Positions 45,835 through 54,010 of a DNA stretch of 64,000 nucleotides are shown piece by piece. Positions within the stretch are counted from its first letter, which is position 1, and each line of letters begins with the position of its first letter. The stretch lies in assembly GCA_021154985.1 (NCBI GenBank), contig JAJNQE010000025.1, positions 1 through 64,000 of the forward strand, read 5' to 3'. The notes under the pieces were generated by a model, which searched no databases, was not told the origin of the DNA, and saw only the letters and a list, made by a program, of their open reading frames with translations. Position numbers and translations under genes: made by a program. This DNA is from Hydrogenophaga sp. (GTDB lineage: Bacteria > Pseudomonadota > Gammaproteobacteria > Burkholderiales > Burkholderiaceae_C).

Positions 45835-46305
45835 TTATGCCGCGGCGTGGGCCGATTGCCAGGACGTGATCTGTTTGTGCAGTGCAACCGCGTCGATCGA
45901 CGTCTTCATCTGTTCACGCAAACCGCTGTCGCTCAGCAGTTCGGCGATCTCGGAGAGGATTTCCAGGTGCTTCTGGGTGGCCGCTTCGGGCACCAGCAGA
46001 AAGATCATCAGTTGCACCGGCAGTTCGTCCGGCGCGTCAAAACCGATGGGACTGGCCAGCTGAAAGACAGCGGCCAGTGGTTGTTTCAGGCCTTTGATGC
46101 GGCCGTGGGGAATGGCCACGCCATGACCCAGGCCCGTAGAGCCGAGGCGCTCGCGGGCGAACAGGCTGTCGGTGATGAGCGCGCGATTGAGTCCGTGAAG
46201 GGTCTCGAAAAGCAGGCCCGCTTCTTCAAAAGCGCGTTTCTTGCTGGTGGCGTCAACGCTGACGAGCACTTGCGCAGCGGGCAATATGGCGGATAGTCGG
46301 TTCAT
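45835..46305 (-). CDS. ptsN: PTS IIA-like nitrogen-regulatory protein
   Basis: EIIA-Ntr, 156 aa, phosphorylated on the His of GLGHGVAIPHGRI by NPr/HPr and regulating K+ transport, stress and nitrogen responses. The PTS-EIIA type-2 domain spans the protein; LMIFLLVPEAATQKHLEILSEIAELL is typical. The start at 46305 is preceded by GAGG about 7 nt upstream. It follows hpf after an internal terminator-like hairpin, so it may have its own promoter. EIIA-Ntr controls K+ uptake systems in E. coli; kup in this window is a possible target (speculative). Confidence 0.93.
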   Translation of the reverse strand: MNRLSAILPAAQVLVSVDATSKKRAFEEAGLLFETLHGLNRALITDSLFARERLGSTGLGHGVAIPHGRIKGLKQPLAAVFQLASPIGFDAPDELPVQLMIFLLVPEAATQKHLEILSEIAELLSDSGLREQMKTSIDAVALHKQITSWQSAHAAA

Positions 46306-46366
46306 GTGAGCCCTCTTGGAGCGCAAATTATGACCAGTTGAGCGCTGTTGGCTAGACTGAGGGCAC

Positions 46367-46394
46367 AAAAAAGCCGCTTGACTTTCCAAGCGGC
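46367..46394 (-). terminator. Rho-independent terminator between hpf and ptsN
   Basis: On the minus strand the 8-bp stem GCCGCTTG/CAAGCGGC (46387-46394 with 46373-46380), 6-nt loop, is followed by six T residues (46372-46367). It lies 55 nt after the hpf stop and 62 nt before ptsN. Confidence 0.75.
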
Positions 46395-46448
46395 CTGCTG
46401 CAGCGCAGCATCGGGTTTTCCCGCACGGGCCGTGGCCCGTGACATCCG

Positions 46449-46778
46449 TCACATCAAACGCTTCACCGAGTCGTGGTGGTGGTCTTGCGTCTTGTCCTTG
46501 TAGCGCAAAACCTGCCGGTCCAGCTTGTCGGCAAGTTCGTCCACGGCGGCGTACAGGTCGGCGTGAGCGCTTTCGGCGAACAGGTCACGCCCCTTGACGT
46601 GGATGTTGCACTCCGCCTTCTGCCGCAGGTCTTTCTCCTTCAGGTTGTCCACCGTCAGCAGCACCTTCATGTCGACCACCTGGTCGAAGTGTCGGGATAT
46701 GCGTTCGAGTTTGCTGGTGACGTAACCGCGCAGGGCGGGTGTGACCTCAAGGTGGTGACCGCTGATCGTCAGGTTCAT
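46449..46778 (-). CDS. hpf: Ribosome hibernation-promoting factor
   Basis: A 109-aa cytoplasmic protein that inactivates 70S ribosomes in stationary phase (short HPF/YfiA type, lacking the long C-terminal dimerisation domain). It begins MNLTISGHHLEVTPALRGYV, with KAECNIHVKGRDLFAESAHADLYAAVDELADKLDRQV central. The start at 46778 has GGAGG 7 nt upstream. In enterobacteria rpoN precedes hpf; here it does not. Confidence 0.94.
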   Translation of the reverse strand: MNLTISGHHLEVTPALRGYVTSKLERISRHFDQVVDMKVLLTVDNLKEKDLRQKAECNIHVKGRDLFAESAHADLYAAVDELADKLDRQVLRYKDKTQDHHHDSVKRLM

Positions 46779-46860
46779 AGAAGAGCCTCCATATGCTCCG
46801 GGTTGAGACAAGCCGCCTGGGGCAAGACCTCCCGACGGCCACGGGGATGTCTTGAGCCCA

Positions 46861-46926
46861 CTATGCCGACGAAGACACCCCGGCGCAAGCCTCAGTCGAA
46901 AGAAAACGTGACTTCTTGATCGGCAT
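46861..46926 (-). CDS. Possible 21-aa upstream ORF before hpf
   Basis: A short frame beginning MPIKKSRFLSTEAC and ending GVSSSA, read toward hpf with a 82-nt gap. The gap contains CAAGAC/GTCTTG complementary segments and the hpf Shine-Dalgarno. No ribosome-binding site is obvious before its ATG. It might be a leader peptide for hpf or chance. The remainder of 46779-47051 shows no other gene. Confidence 0.2.
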   Translation of the reverse strand: MPIKKSRFLSTEACAGVSSSA

Positions 46927-47051
46927 CAGGGTTGCCCCGGTGCGCAGCGGCGGCGTGAGGGGCCGCAATCGGATCGACAGGCGGTGCCTCAAACCGCGAT
47001 CAACCCGACTGGCAGTGAGGCCTTGTTCGCGCAAGCGCCTGGGCCACGCCT

Positions 47052-47402
47052 TTAGGACCGCTCGCAGCGTCCCTGCGCAGTGGCCTGCCCGCGAAAGTCG
47101 CTGCTCCAGGTCTGGGCGGCGGTGTCGATCTGGATGCGTTCGTTGTCGATCGAGGTCAGGATCACCGTCTCCTGGATGGCGAAGGTGTACACCGGCACAC
47201 CGTCGATCTGCACCGCGCGCACGCGCTTCTTGTCGTAAGCGATGTTGACCGTGCGGGTCCAGGTGGTGCGGGCGGGCAGGTACACCGCCTCGCAGACGAG
47301 GGTGACCTCGTTGGCCTGCGTGGCGGGGGCGGGCTTGTTTTGCGCCATGGCCAAGGGCAGCGCAACGGCCAGGCTGGCCGCCGTGATCAACGCCGCTTTC
47401 AT
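47052..47402 (-). CDS. Hypothetical exported protein
   Basis: A 116-aa protein with a clear signal peptide (MKAALITAASLAVALPLAMA, cleavage near AMA-QNK) and a beta-rich mature part with two Cys (LVCEAVYLP and GRCERS), possibly disulfide-linked. No family recognised. Its start overlaps the stop of the cobalamin adenosyltransferase gene by 4 nt (ATGA), so the two are probably cotranscribed, though a functional link is not evident. Confidence 0.75.
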   Translation of the reverse strand: MKAALITAASLAVALPLAMAQNKPAPATQANEVTLVCEAVYLPARTTWTRTVNIAYDKKRVRAVQIDGVPVYTFAIQETVILTSIDNERIQIDTAAQTWSSDFRGQATAQGRCERS

Positions 47403-47965
47403 TCGGCCGCACCCTGGGCCATGCGTTCGCTTTTCCAGTACACATCGTCACCGCCATTCATGCGGTTGAGCACCCGGGCCAGCACAAACATCAGGTCGCT
47501 CAGGCGGTTGAGGTACTGGCGTGGCGTGTCTTTCAGCGCTTCTTCGTTGCCCAGCGCCACCACGGCGCGTTCGGCGCGGCGCGCCACGGTGCGGCACACG
47601 TGGGCCTGGCTGGCGGCGCGCGAGCCAGCGGGCAAGATGAATTCCTGCAGGCGCGGCAAGGCTTCGTTGTGGGTGGCCAGCGCTTCATCGAGGGCGATCA
47701 CGGCCTCGGGCTTGAGCAGCTCGAAGCCGGGGATGGACAGTTCGCCACCCAAGTTGAAAAGCTGGTGCTGGATTTCCACCAGCAGGGTGCGCACATCGGG
47801 CGCCATGTCTTCGCAGAGCAGCACGCCGATGTGGGAGTTGAGTTCGTCCACATCGCCCATGGCGTGCACGCGCAGGCTGTTTTTGGAGACGCGGGTGTTG
47901 TCGCCCAGGCCGGTGGTGCCGGCGTCGCCGGTTCGGGTGGCGATCTGGGTGAGGCGGTTGCCCAT
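47399..47965 (-). CDS. Cob(I)alamin adenosyltransferase (PduO type)
   Basis: Transfers adenosyl from ATP to cob(I)alamin to make coenzyme B12; 188 aa, PduO/MMAB family. N-terminal ATP motif IATRTGDAGTTGLGD, then VHAMGDVDELNSHIGVLL and the conserved RTVARRAERAVVAL and YLNRLSDLMFVLAR. The start at 47965 has AAGGA upstream; the longer frame to 48082 adds unconserved residues. A B12-dependent mutase would use it; none is in the window, though the AppA-like protein has a B12-related domain (coincidental unless shown). Confidence 0.92.
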   Translation of the reverse strand: MGNRLTQIATRTGDAGTTGLGDNTRVSKNSLRVHAMGDVDELNSHIGVLLCEDMAPDVRTLLVEIQHQLFNLGGELSIPGFELLKPEAVIALDEALATHNEALPRLQEFILPAGSRAASQAHVCRTVARRAERAVVALGNEEALKDTPRQYLNRLSDLMFVLARVLNRMNGGDDVYWKSERMAQGAAE

Positions 47966-48146
47966 GGGGAGTCCTTGCGGTGAAGACGGGGTTCTGGATT
48001 GTGCAACGCGGGCACTGCCGTAACGGGGTGCAGGGAAATGTGTCTGAGGCAAGCGGGTGGTTCGCGGGGCAACAGGGCGCAAAACCGCTGGCTCACGGTG
48101 CGCGCATGGGTGCTAATGGCCACCTGTTCACTCTCAGGAGACCCCG

Positions 48147-48380
48147 ATGACGCAACGCCGACAACGACTCGCCGACTTCGAAGCCCGCAGTGTGCAACTG
48201 ATCGCAGCCTGCACGCTCGGCCTGGCCGGCATGGCCAGCGTGCCGCCGGCTCACGCCGCGCGCATCACCGGCCAGGCCACCAGCCTCACGGGCGCCACCA
48301 GCTCCACAGCAGCCGCAAGCCATGCGCGGGTCTCGCGCGCCCCGGCCGCCGTGCTGCAAGCCGGGAAAGTCCGCCGCTGA
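48147..48380 (+). CDS. Small hypothetical exported protein
   Basis: A 77-aa protein with a hydrophobic N-terminal segment (VQLIAACTLGLAGMASVPPAHA, a plausible signal with AHA cleavage) and a low-complexity Ser/Thr/Ala mature tail. AGGAG stands 6 nt before the ATG, the strongest evidence that it is expressed. No family recognised. It lies between the divergent cobalamin adenosyltransferase gene and the flavoprotein gene at 48460. Confidence 0.5.
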   Translation: MTQRRQRLADFEARSVQLIAACTLGLAGMASVPPAHAARITGQATSLTGATSSTAAASHARVSRAPAAVLQAGKVRR

Positions 48381-48459
48381 GCGGGCACCCGCAAGACACC
48401 GCACCGGGGGATGCGGGCTTAAACTGACCGGCTGCACAAAACAGCCTGGAGACAAGCCC

Positions 48460-49884
48460 ATGAACGCCCCCACCGCCCTCAGCCACCTCGCCCCCGAAGT
48501 TCACCAGCGCGCCGTGTCGGCCGAGTTCATGGCGGCGCTGCAGGCCCGCTTTGGCGCGCAATGTTCCACCGCCCTGGTGGTGCGCGAGCAGCACGGGCGC
48601 GACGAATCGGTGTACGAGGTGCCGCCCCCAGCCGCCGTGGTGTTCGCCCAGAACACGCAGGACGTGGCCGACGCGGTGAAGCTGGCGGCGCAGTACCGTG
48701 TCCCGGTGATCCCGTTCGGCGTGGGCTCCTCGCTTGAAGGTCACCTGCTCGCGGTGCAGGGTGGCATCAGCATCGACGTGAGCCGCATGAACAGCGTGCT
48801 CGCCATCAACGCCGAGGACCTCACCGTGACGGTGCAGCCCGGCGTGACGCGCAAGGCGGTGAACGAAGCGGTGAAGAGCGAAGGTTTGTTCTTCCCGATC
48901 GACCCGGGCGCGGACGCGTCCATCGGCGGCATGAGCGCTACGCGGGCCAGCGGCACGAACGCCGTGCGCTACGGCACCATGCGCGAGAACGTGCTCGCGC
49001 TCGAAGTGGTGACCGCCCAAGGCGAGATCATCCGCACCGGCACGCGCGCCAAAAAATCATCGGCCGGCTACGACCTCACCCGCCTGATGGTGGGCAGCGA
49101 AGGCACGCTGGGCGTCATGACCGAGATCACGCTCAGGCTGTATCCGCTGCCCGAAGCGATTTCGGCGGCCACCTGCTCGTTCCCGTCCATCGAAGCCGCC
49201 GTGCGCACCGTGATCCAGGTGATCCAGCTCGGCGTGCCCATTGCGCGCTGCGAGCTGATCGACCACAACACCGTGCGCATGGTCAACGCGCACAGCAAGC
49301 TCGGCCTGCGCGAAGAAAACATGCTGCTCATGGAGTTCCACGGTTCGCCTGCGAGCGTGAAGGAACAGGCCGAGACGGTGCAGGAAATTGCCAACGACTT
49401 CGGTGGCCAGGCATTCCAATGGGCCGACACGCCCGAGGAGCGCACGCGCCTGTGGACCGCGCGGCACAACGCCTACTTTGCGGCCATCCAGAGCAAGCCG
49501 GGCTGCCGCGCCATCAGCACCGACACCTGCGTGCCCATCAGCAAACTCGCCGACTGCCTGCTCGACTCGGTGAGCGAGGCCGATGCGGCCGGCCTGCCCT
49601 ACTTCCTGGTCGGCCATGTGGGCGACGGCAACTTCCACTTCGGTTATTTGATCGACCCCAACAAGCCCGAGGAGCACACGCTGGCCGAGCAGCTCAATCA
49701 CAAGCTGGTGGCACGCGCGCTCAGCTTGGAGGGCACCTGCACCGGCGAACACGGCGTGGGCCTGCACAAGATGGACTTTCTGCTCACCGAAGCCGGCAGC
49801 GGCGCGGTCGACATGATGCGCACCATCAAGCGCGCGCTCGACCCGGACAACATCATGAATCCGGGCAAGATCTTTTCGCTGTGA
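48460..49884 (+). CDS. FAD-linked oxidase (D-lactate dehydrogenase/glycolate-oxidase GlcD-like)
   Basis: A 474-aa flavoprotein of the VAO/PCMH group. FAD domain: VPVIPFGVGSSLEGHLLAVQGGISIDVSRM and GGMSATRASGTNAVRYGTMRENVLALEVV; C-terminal FAD-oxidase domain with LVGHVGDGNFHFGYLID and TGEHGVGLHK. This is the D-lactate dehydrogenase (cytochrome)/glycolate oxidase GlcD layout. The start at 48460 has GGAG about 8 nt upstream. Substrate (D-lactate, D-2-hydroxyglutarate or glycolate) is not certain; a single-protein cytochrome-type D-lactate dehydrogenase is favoured because no glcE/glcF is adjacent. Confidence 0.87.
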   Translation: MNAPTALSHLAPEVHQRAVSAEFMAALQARFGAQCSTALVVREQHGRDESVYEVPPPAAVVFAQNTQDVADAVKLAAQYRVPVIPFGVGSSLEGHLLAVQGGISIDVSRMNSVLAINAEDLTVTVQPGVTRKAVNEAVKSEGLFFPIDPGADASIGGMSATRASGTNAVRYGTMRENVLALEVVTAQGEIIRTGTRAKKSSAGYDLTRLMVGSEGTLGVMTEITLRLYPLPEAISAATCSFPSIEAAVRTVIQVIQLGVPIARCELIDHNTVRMVNAHSKLGLREENMLLMEFHGSPASVKEQAETVQEIANDFGGQAFQWADTPEERTRLWTARHNAYFAAIQSKPGCRAISTDTCVPISKLADCLLDSVSEADAAGLPYFLVGHVGDGNFHFGYLIDPNKPEEHTLAEQLNHKLVARALSLEGTCTGEHGVGLHKMDFLLTEAGSGAVDMMRTIKRALDPDNIMNPGKIFSL

Positions 49885-49950
49885 CGCACAGCCAGCTCCG
49901 GTCTTGAGCCCAAGGGATGACCCGCTCCCGAACGGCTTTTGGGGTGGCTA

Positions 49951-49970
49951 GGATGAAAGTCCTTTCATCC
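49951..49970. promoter_or_regulatory. Inverted repeat upstream of yegP
   Basis: A 9-bp perfect inverted repeat GGATGAAAG/CTTTCATCC with a 2-bp spacer, 17 nt before the yegP start. It could be an operator or a hairpin ending the upstream transcript; no T-run follows. Confidence 0.4.
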
Positions 49971-49987
49971 CCATTCACGGAGGTCAC

Positions 49988-50320
49988 ATGGCAGGCTGGT
50001 ACGAACTGAACAAGAACGACAAGGGGCAACACTCGTTTGTCTTGAAAGCGGGCAATGGCGAGGTGATTCTGCGAAGCGAGTCGTACGAGTCGCGGGCATC
50101 GGCAGAAAACGGCATCGCATCGGTGCAGAAAAACAGCCCGAATGGATCGGCTTACACGCACAGCGATGCGTCGGACGGCCGCTTCTATTTCAATCTCAAG
50201 GCCGCCAACCACCAGGTCATCGGCACCAGCCAGATGTACAAGACCGCGGCCGCGCGTCAGGCCGGCATGGAGTCGGTGAAGACCAACGGCCCCACCACGA
50301 TCATCAAAGAAGGCGCTTGA
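49988..50320 (+). CDS. yegP: YegP-family (DUF1508) protein
   Basis: A 110-aa protein of two tandem DUF1508 repeats: WYELNKNDKGQHSFVLKAGNGEVILRSESYESRASAENGIASV and the parallel GRFYFNLKAANHQVIGTSQMYKTAAARQAGMESV. The fold is a small alpha-beta swapped dimer. Function unknown. GGAGG stands 8 nt before the ATG. No operon partner; a 9-bp inverted repeat sits just upstream. Confidence 0.92.
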   Translation: MAGWYELNKNDKGQHSFVLKAGNGEVILRSESYESRASAENGIASVQKNSPNGSAYTHSDASDGRFYFNLKAANHQVIGTSQMYKTAAARQAGMESVKTNGPTTIIKEGA

Positions 50321-50359
50321 GGCGCCGGTCGGGCGGCGGCTTGCGCGGCCGCTGCCCCA

Positions 50360-51274
50360 TCAGTGCCCGCCGCGCAATTTGTCGATCAGGCCATTGAGGG
50401 CGTCGAGAGAGCCGAACTGGATCGCGATCTCGCCCATTTCCTCGATGCGCCCGTGGCGCTTGAGGCGCTTCTTCACCCGCACCTCGACCTCGGCCATCAA
50501 CAGGTCGGCCAGCTCTTCTTCCACGCGGCGGATGTCGCGCGACTTGTCTTTCTTGAGCTTTTGCGGTGACAGCGCGAACTCGGCACCCAGCTTCTTGACC
50601 AGGCTTTCCGCCTCGCGCACCGACATCTTTTTGGCGGCAATCTGGTTGCCCGCGGTGATCTGGTTGGCCTTGTCCAGCGCCAGCAAGGCGCGCGCATGGC
50701 CCATGTCCAGGTCGCCGGCCATGAGCATGGTCTGCACCGGCTCGGCCAGTTGCAGCAGGCGCAGCAGGTTGCTGGCGGCGCTGCGCGAGCGGCCCACGGC
50801 CTGTGCCGCTTGTTCGTGAGTGAGCCCAAACTCTTTCACCAGCCGTTGCAGGCCATGGGCTTCTTCCAGCGGATTGAGGTCCTCGCGCTGCATGTTCTCG
50901 ATCAGCGCCATGGCGGCGGCCGATTCGTCGGGCACGTCGCGCACCAGCACCGGCACGCTCTCCAGCCCGGCCAGCTTCGAAGCGCGGAAGCGCCGCTCGC
51001 CGGCGATGATCTCGTACTTGCCGGCGTTCGGACCACCGGTGAGCTGGCGCACCAGGATGGGCTGCATCACGCCCTGGGCCTTGATGCTCTCGGCCAGCTC
51101 GTACAACGCGCCCTCGTCCATGTGGGTGCGGGGCTGGTATTGGCCGGCCACCAACTCGGCGAGCGGCAGGTTCGACGGCAGGCTGTCCGCGTCGGCCGGC
51201 GCGCTGTCCACCACTTTGGGGCCCAGCAGGGCTTCGAGTCCACGGCCGAGGCCCTTGGGTTTTTTGGTGACCAT
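50360..51274 (-). CDS. parB: Chromosome-partitioning protein ParB
   Basis: A 304-aa CTP-dependent clamp that loads at parS. N-terminal ParA-interacting segment (KPKGLGRGLEALLG), ParB/Spo0J domain with the GERRFRA CTP motif (IIAGERRFRASKLAGL), HTH (LTHEQAAQAVGRSRSAASNLLRLLQL), C-terminal dimerisation region. The start at 51274 is family-like. Gene order parA-hydrolase-parB is unusual in that a hydrolase is interposed. Four near-perfect parS sites lie within 1-3.5 kb. Confidence 0.96.
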   Translation of the reverse strand: MVTKKPKGLGRGLEALLGPKVVDSAPADADSLPSNLPLAELVAGQYQPRTHMDEGALYELAESIKAQGVMQPILVRQLTGGPNAGKYEIIAGERRFRASKLAGLESVPVLVRDVPDESAAAMALIENMQREDLNPLEEAHGLQRLVKEFGLTHEQAAQAVGRSRSAASNLLRLLQLAEPVQTMLMAGDLDMGHARALLALDKANQITAGNQIAAKKMSVREAESLVKKLGAEFALSPQKLKKDKSRDIRRVEEELADLLMAEVEVRVKKRLKRHGRIEEMGEIAIQFGSLDALNGLIDKLRGGH

Positions 51275-51291
51275 GGGTCGTCTTTCGAAAG

Positions 51292-51843
51292 TCAAAGGTT
51301 CAGGAGTTCGGCGAGCACCGCGTGACCGACCGGCCAATCGCCCAGGCCGGACTCCGCGTTGATGTGGCCAGCCTCGCCCAGGTCGACGAAGCGCGATCCC
51401 CAGGCGGCTGCGAAGGCTTGAGCCCGCTCGAAGCTGCAATACGGGTCGTTGCGGCTGCCGATCAGCACGCTGGGGAATGGCAGGCGCTGCATGGCGATCG
51501 GTGACCAACTGGGCAGCAGCGGGCGCATCTCGTCCCGCTCGGCGTCACCCGGGGCCACTAGCAGCGCGGCTTTCACGCGACCGGTGTTCTGCGAGTGCGA
51601 CGCCCAGGCTGCGGTGTGAAGGCAGCCCAGGCTGTGGGCCACCAGCACGGCCGGTTCGTCGCAGGTCATCAGCAAGACTTCTTCCAGCCGGGCGATCCAG
51701 TCGCCACGCTTGGGCCGCATCCAGTCGTGCTGGTCCACACGGCGGTAGCCGTGTTGGGCTTCCCAGCGGCTTTGCCAGTGCTCAGGACCGCTGTTCTGCC
51801 AGCCGGGGAGGACGAGGACGTTCTCAGGTTTCACGTGAAACAT
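51292..51843 (-). CDS. RBBP9/YdeN-type serine hydrolase
   Basis: A 183-aa alpha/beta hydrolase of the RBBP9/YdeN family: VLVLPGWQNSGPEHWQSRW at the start, nucleophile in LVAHSLGCLHTAAW, and a C-terminal His in EAGHINAESGLGDWPVG. Its substrate is unknown. The start codon and first five codons (ATGTTTCACGTGAAA) are themselves a parS site, so the N-terminus MFHVK is dictated by ParB binding. It sits between parA and parB on the same strand. Confidence 0.85.
   Translation of the reverse strand: MFHVKPENVLVLPGWQNSGPEHWQSRWEAQHGYRRVDQHDWMRPKRGDWIARLEEVLLMTCDEPAVLVAHSLGCLHTAAWASHSQNTGRVKAALLVAPGDAERDEMRPLLPSWSPIAMQRLPFPSVLIGSRNDPYCSFERAQAFAAAWGSRFVDLGEAGHINAESGLGDWPVGHAVLAELLNL
51827..51842. other. 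parS site 1 (spans hydrolase start codon)
   Basis: GGTTTCACGTGAAACA matches the chromosomal parS consensus TGTTTCACGTGAAACA at 15 of 16 positions. It lies between parA and the hydrolase, overlapping the hydrolase initiation codon (51841-51843). Confidence 0.9.
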
Positions 51844-51850
51844 CCTCGCT

Positions 51851-52621
51851 TCAGAGCTTTCCAATGCGATCGACCATTTCCTGGGCGAAGGCCACAAACG
51901 CCTGGCTGCCACGCGCGGAAGGGTCGAACACCACGCCGGGCAATCCGTAGCTGGGAGCCTCGGCCAGGCGCACGTTGCGCGGGATCACGGTGTCGAACAC
52001 CTTGTCGCCGAAATGGGCCTTGAGCTGGTCGCTCACCTGCTGCTGCAGGGTGATGCGCGGGTCGAACATGACGCGCAGCAGGCCAATGATGGCGAGGTCT
52101 TTGTTAAGGTTGGCGTGCACCTGCTTGATGGTGTTGACCAGATCGGTCAGGCCTTCGAGCGCGAAATACTCGCACTGCATGGGCACGATCACGCCGTGCG
52201 CGGCGCACAGGCCGTTGAGGGTGAGCATGCTCAAGCTGGGCGGGCAGTCGATCAGCACGAAGTCGTAGGCGTCCGCCACCTCGGCCAACGAGGTTTTCAG
52301 GCGCTTTTCACGCCGCTCCACCTCCACCAGCTCCACCTCGGCGCCGGCGAGTTCGCGGTTGGCACCCAGCACGTGGTAGCCGCACTTCTCCGAATACACC
52401 GCGGCTTCAGCCACTGAGGCAGACTCCAGCAACACGTCGTACACCGACAGCGCCATCTGACGCTTGTCCACGCCCGAACCCATGGTGGCGTTGCCCTGCG
52501 GGTCGAGGTCGACCATCAGCACGCGCTGGCCCACCTCGGCCAGGCCCGCGGCCAGGTTCACCGTGGTGGTGGTCTTGCCCACCCCGCCCTTCTGGTTCGC
52601 GATGCAGAAAATCTTGGCCAT
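51851..52621 (-). CDS. parA: Chromosome-partitioning ATPase ParA
   Basis: A 256-aa Walker-type ATPase that moves ParB-parS complexes. Deviant Walker A KGGVGKTTTTVNLAAGLA, switch DLDPQGNATMG, Walker B VLIDCPPSLSMLTLNGL. The first residues MAKIFCIANQ are typical of chromosomal ParA/Soj. It is followed after 7 nt by the hydrolase gene. It shows no N-terminal HTH, unlike plasmid ParA of type Ia. Confidence 0.96.
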   Translation of the reverse strand: MAKIFCIANQKGGVGKTTTTVNLAAGLAEVGQRVLMVDLDPQGNATMGSGVDKRQMALSVYDVLLESASVAEAAVYSEKCGYHVLGANRELAGAEVELVEVERREKRLKTSLAEVADAYDFVLIDCPPSLSMLTLNGLCAAHGVIVPMQCEYFALEGLTDLVNTIKQVHANLNKDLAIIGLLRVMFDPRITLQQQVSDQLKAHFGDKVFDTVIPRNVRLAEAPSYGLPGVVFDPSARGSQAFVAFAQEMVDRIGKL

Positions 52622-52630
52622 GGGTTCTTC

Positions 52631-53245
52631 TTATTTGGAGATGGCCAGCTTGATGCCGAAACCGATGAGGAAGATGCCAGCGATCTTTTCCAGCGCACGG
52701 CCGATGGCCGGATTGGCGCGCATGCGCTCGGCAAGAAAGTGGGTCAGCAGCGTGACCGCCAAGCCGTAAGCGAAGGTGAGCACCGCGATGGTGGCGGCCA
52801 TGGCGCCAAAAGTCACCAGACCCTTGTGGCGGGCAGGGTCCACGAAAAGCGGGAAGAACGCCATGTAGAACACGATGGCCTTGGGGTTCAGCAGGGTGAT
52901 GACCAGGGCCTGCTGGAAATACTGGCGCGGGCGGATGTTGAGAATGGGTGCATCACCCGGTTTGGCCACCAACATCTTGAACCCCAGCCAGGCGAGGTAC
53001 GCGGCGCCAAGCCACTGCACCGCACTGAACGCCGCCGGGTAGGCCGCGAGCAAGGCCGCCACACCGGCCACCGCCAGCCACATCAGCACCTGATCACCGG
53101 CGATCAGCCCCAGCGTGGCAGCCAGCCCGCCGCGCATGCCGCCTTTGCCGGTGGAAGTGACCAACGCCAGATTGCCTGGCCCCGGAATGAGCAGAAACAC
53201 GACGATGGCGGCGACAAAAGCGCCGTAGTCTGCGATGCCGAACAT
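52631..53245 (-). CDS. LysE-family amino-acid exporter
   Basis: A 204-aa inner-membrane protein with six hydrophobic segments, LysE/RhtB family: FLLIPGPGNLALVTSTGKGGMRGGLAATLG at about 19-48 (conserved PGP) and LNPKAIVFYMAFFPLFVD. Substrate (Lys, Arg, homoserine or other) unknown. It is inserted between rsmG and parA on the same strand, an arrangement not needed for partitioning and probably incidental to it. Confidence 0.9.
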   Translation of the reverse strand: MFGIADYGAFVAAIVVFLLIPGPGNLALVTSTGKGGMRGGLAATLGLIAGDQVLMWLAVAGVAALLAAYPAAFSAVQWLGAAYLAWLGFKMLVAKPGDAPILNIRPRQYFQQALVITLLNPKAIVFYMAFFPLFVDPARHKGLVTFGAMAATIAVLTFAYGLAVTLLTHFLAERMRANPAIGRALEKIAGIFLIGFGIKLAISK

Positions 53246-53335
53246 GGAGAACCCCCGGGAAGTGGAGGGTCGAGTTTACGTGAAGGGTTTTGGCGCCCCG
53301 CCCTCATTCAGCCCGGCGAGCGCGGGCTGTGATGC

Positions 53336-54010
53336 TCAGGCAACAGCCGGGGCGCCGGGGCGCATCCAGACGATGCAGCGCTCGCCCTCCAGCCCGGGCA
53401 CCTGGAGTTGTTCCACGTGAAACACGTCCACTGCGGGCGCCTCGGCCGCCAGGGTGGCCAACTCGTCAACGGGGTGCTTGCCCTTCATGGCCATCCACAC
53501 GCCACCGGGATTCAAGGCCGCTTGCGACCAGTGGGTGAAATCCACCAGCGAGGCAAAGGCGCGCGAGCACACCACGTCAAACCCCTGCCCCGACAAGGCG
53601 CTGAGGCTTTCCACCCGCGCGTGCAGTCCGCGCAGATTGGGCAGCTTGAGCGTGGCGGCGGCCTGCTGGATGAACGCCGCCTTCTTGGCCACCGTGTCCA
53701 CACAGGTCACGTCGATCTGCGGGCAGGCGATGGCCATCACCACGCCGGGCAAACCGCCGCCGGAGCCCACGTCGAGCAGCTTCACCGGGCGATCGCCAAT
53801 CTGTTGGAGCAGGGGCTTGATGGCCGCCAAACTGTCGAGCAGGTGGTGGGTCATCATCTCGGCGGGGTCGCGCACGGCCGTGAGGTTGTAGACCTTGTTC
53901 CATTTCTGGAGCAAGCCCAGGTAGTCGAGCAACAGGTCGATCTGACGCGCGTCGAGCGCGAGCTGGAGCGACTGCAGACCGGCCTGCAGCGTGGTTCTCA
54001 GATCGCTCAT
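53336..54010 (-). CDS. rsmG: 16S rRNA (guanine527-N7)-methyltransferase
   Basis: GidB/RsmG, 224 aa, an S-adenosylmethionine-dependent methyltransferase. Motifs: KWNKVYNLTAVRDPAEMMTHHLLDSL and KLLDVGSGGGLPGVVMAIACP (SAM site). It overlaps mnmG by ATGA (54007-54010), the classical gidAB coupling. A parS site lies in its 3' coding part. Confidence 0.96.
   Translation of the reverse strand: MSDLRTTLQAGLQSLQLALDARQIDLLLDYLGLLQKWNKVYNLTAVRDPAEMMTHHLLDSLAAIKPLLQQIGDRPVKLLDVGSGGGLPGVVMAIACPQIDVTCVDTVAKKAAFIQQAAATLKLPNLRGLHARVESLSALSGQGFDVVCSRAFASLVDFTHWSQAALNPGGVWMAMKGKHPVDELATLAAEAPAVDVFHVEQLQVPGLEGERCIVWMRPGAPAVA
53409..53424. other. parS site 2 (in rsmG)
   Basis: TGTTCCACGTGAAACA, 15 of 16 to consensus, inside the rsmG C-terminal coding region (encodes VFHVE). 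Confidence 0.85.
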
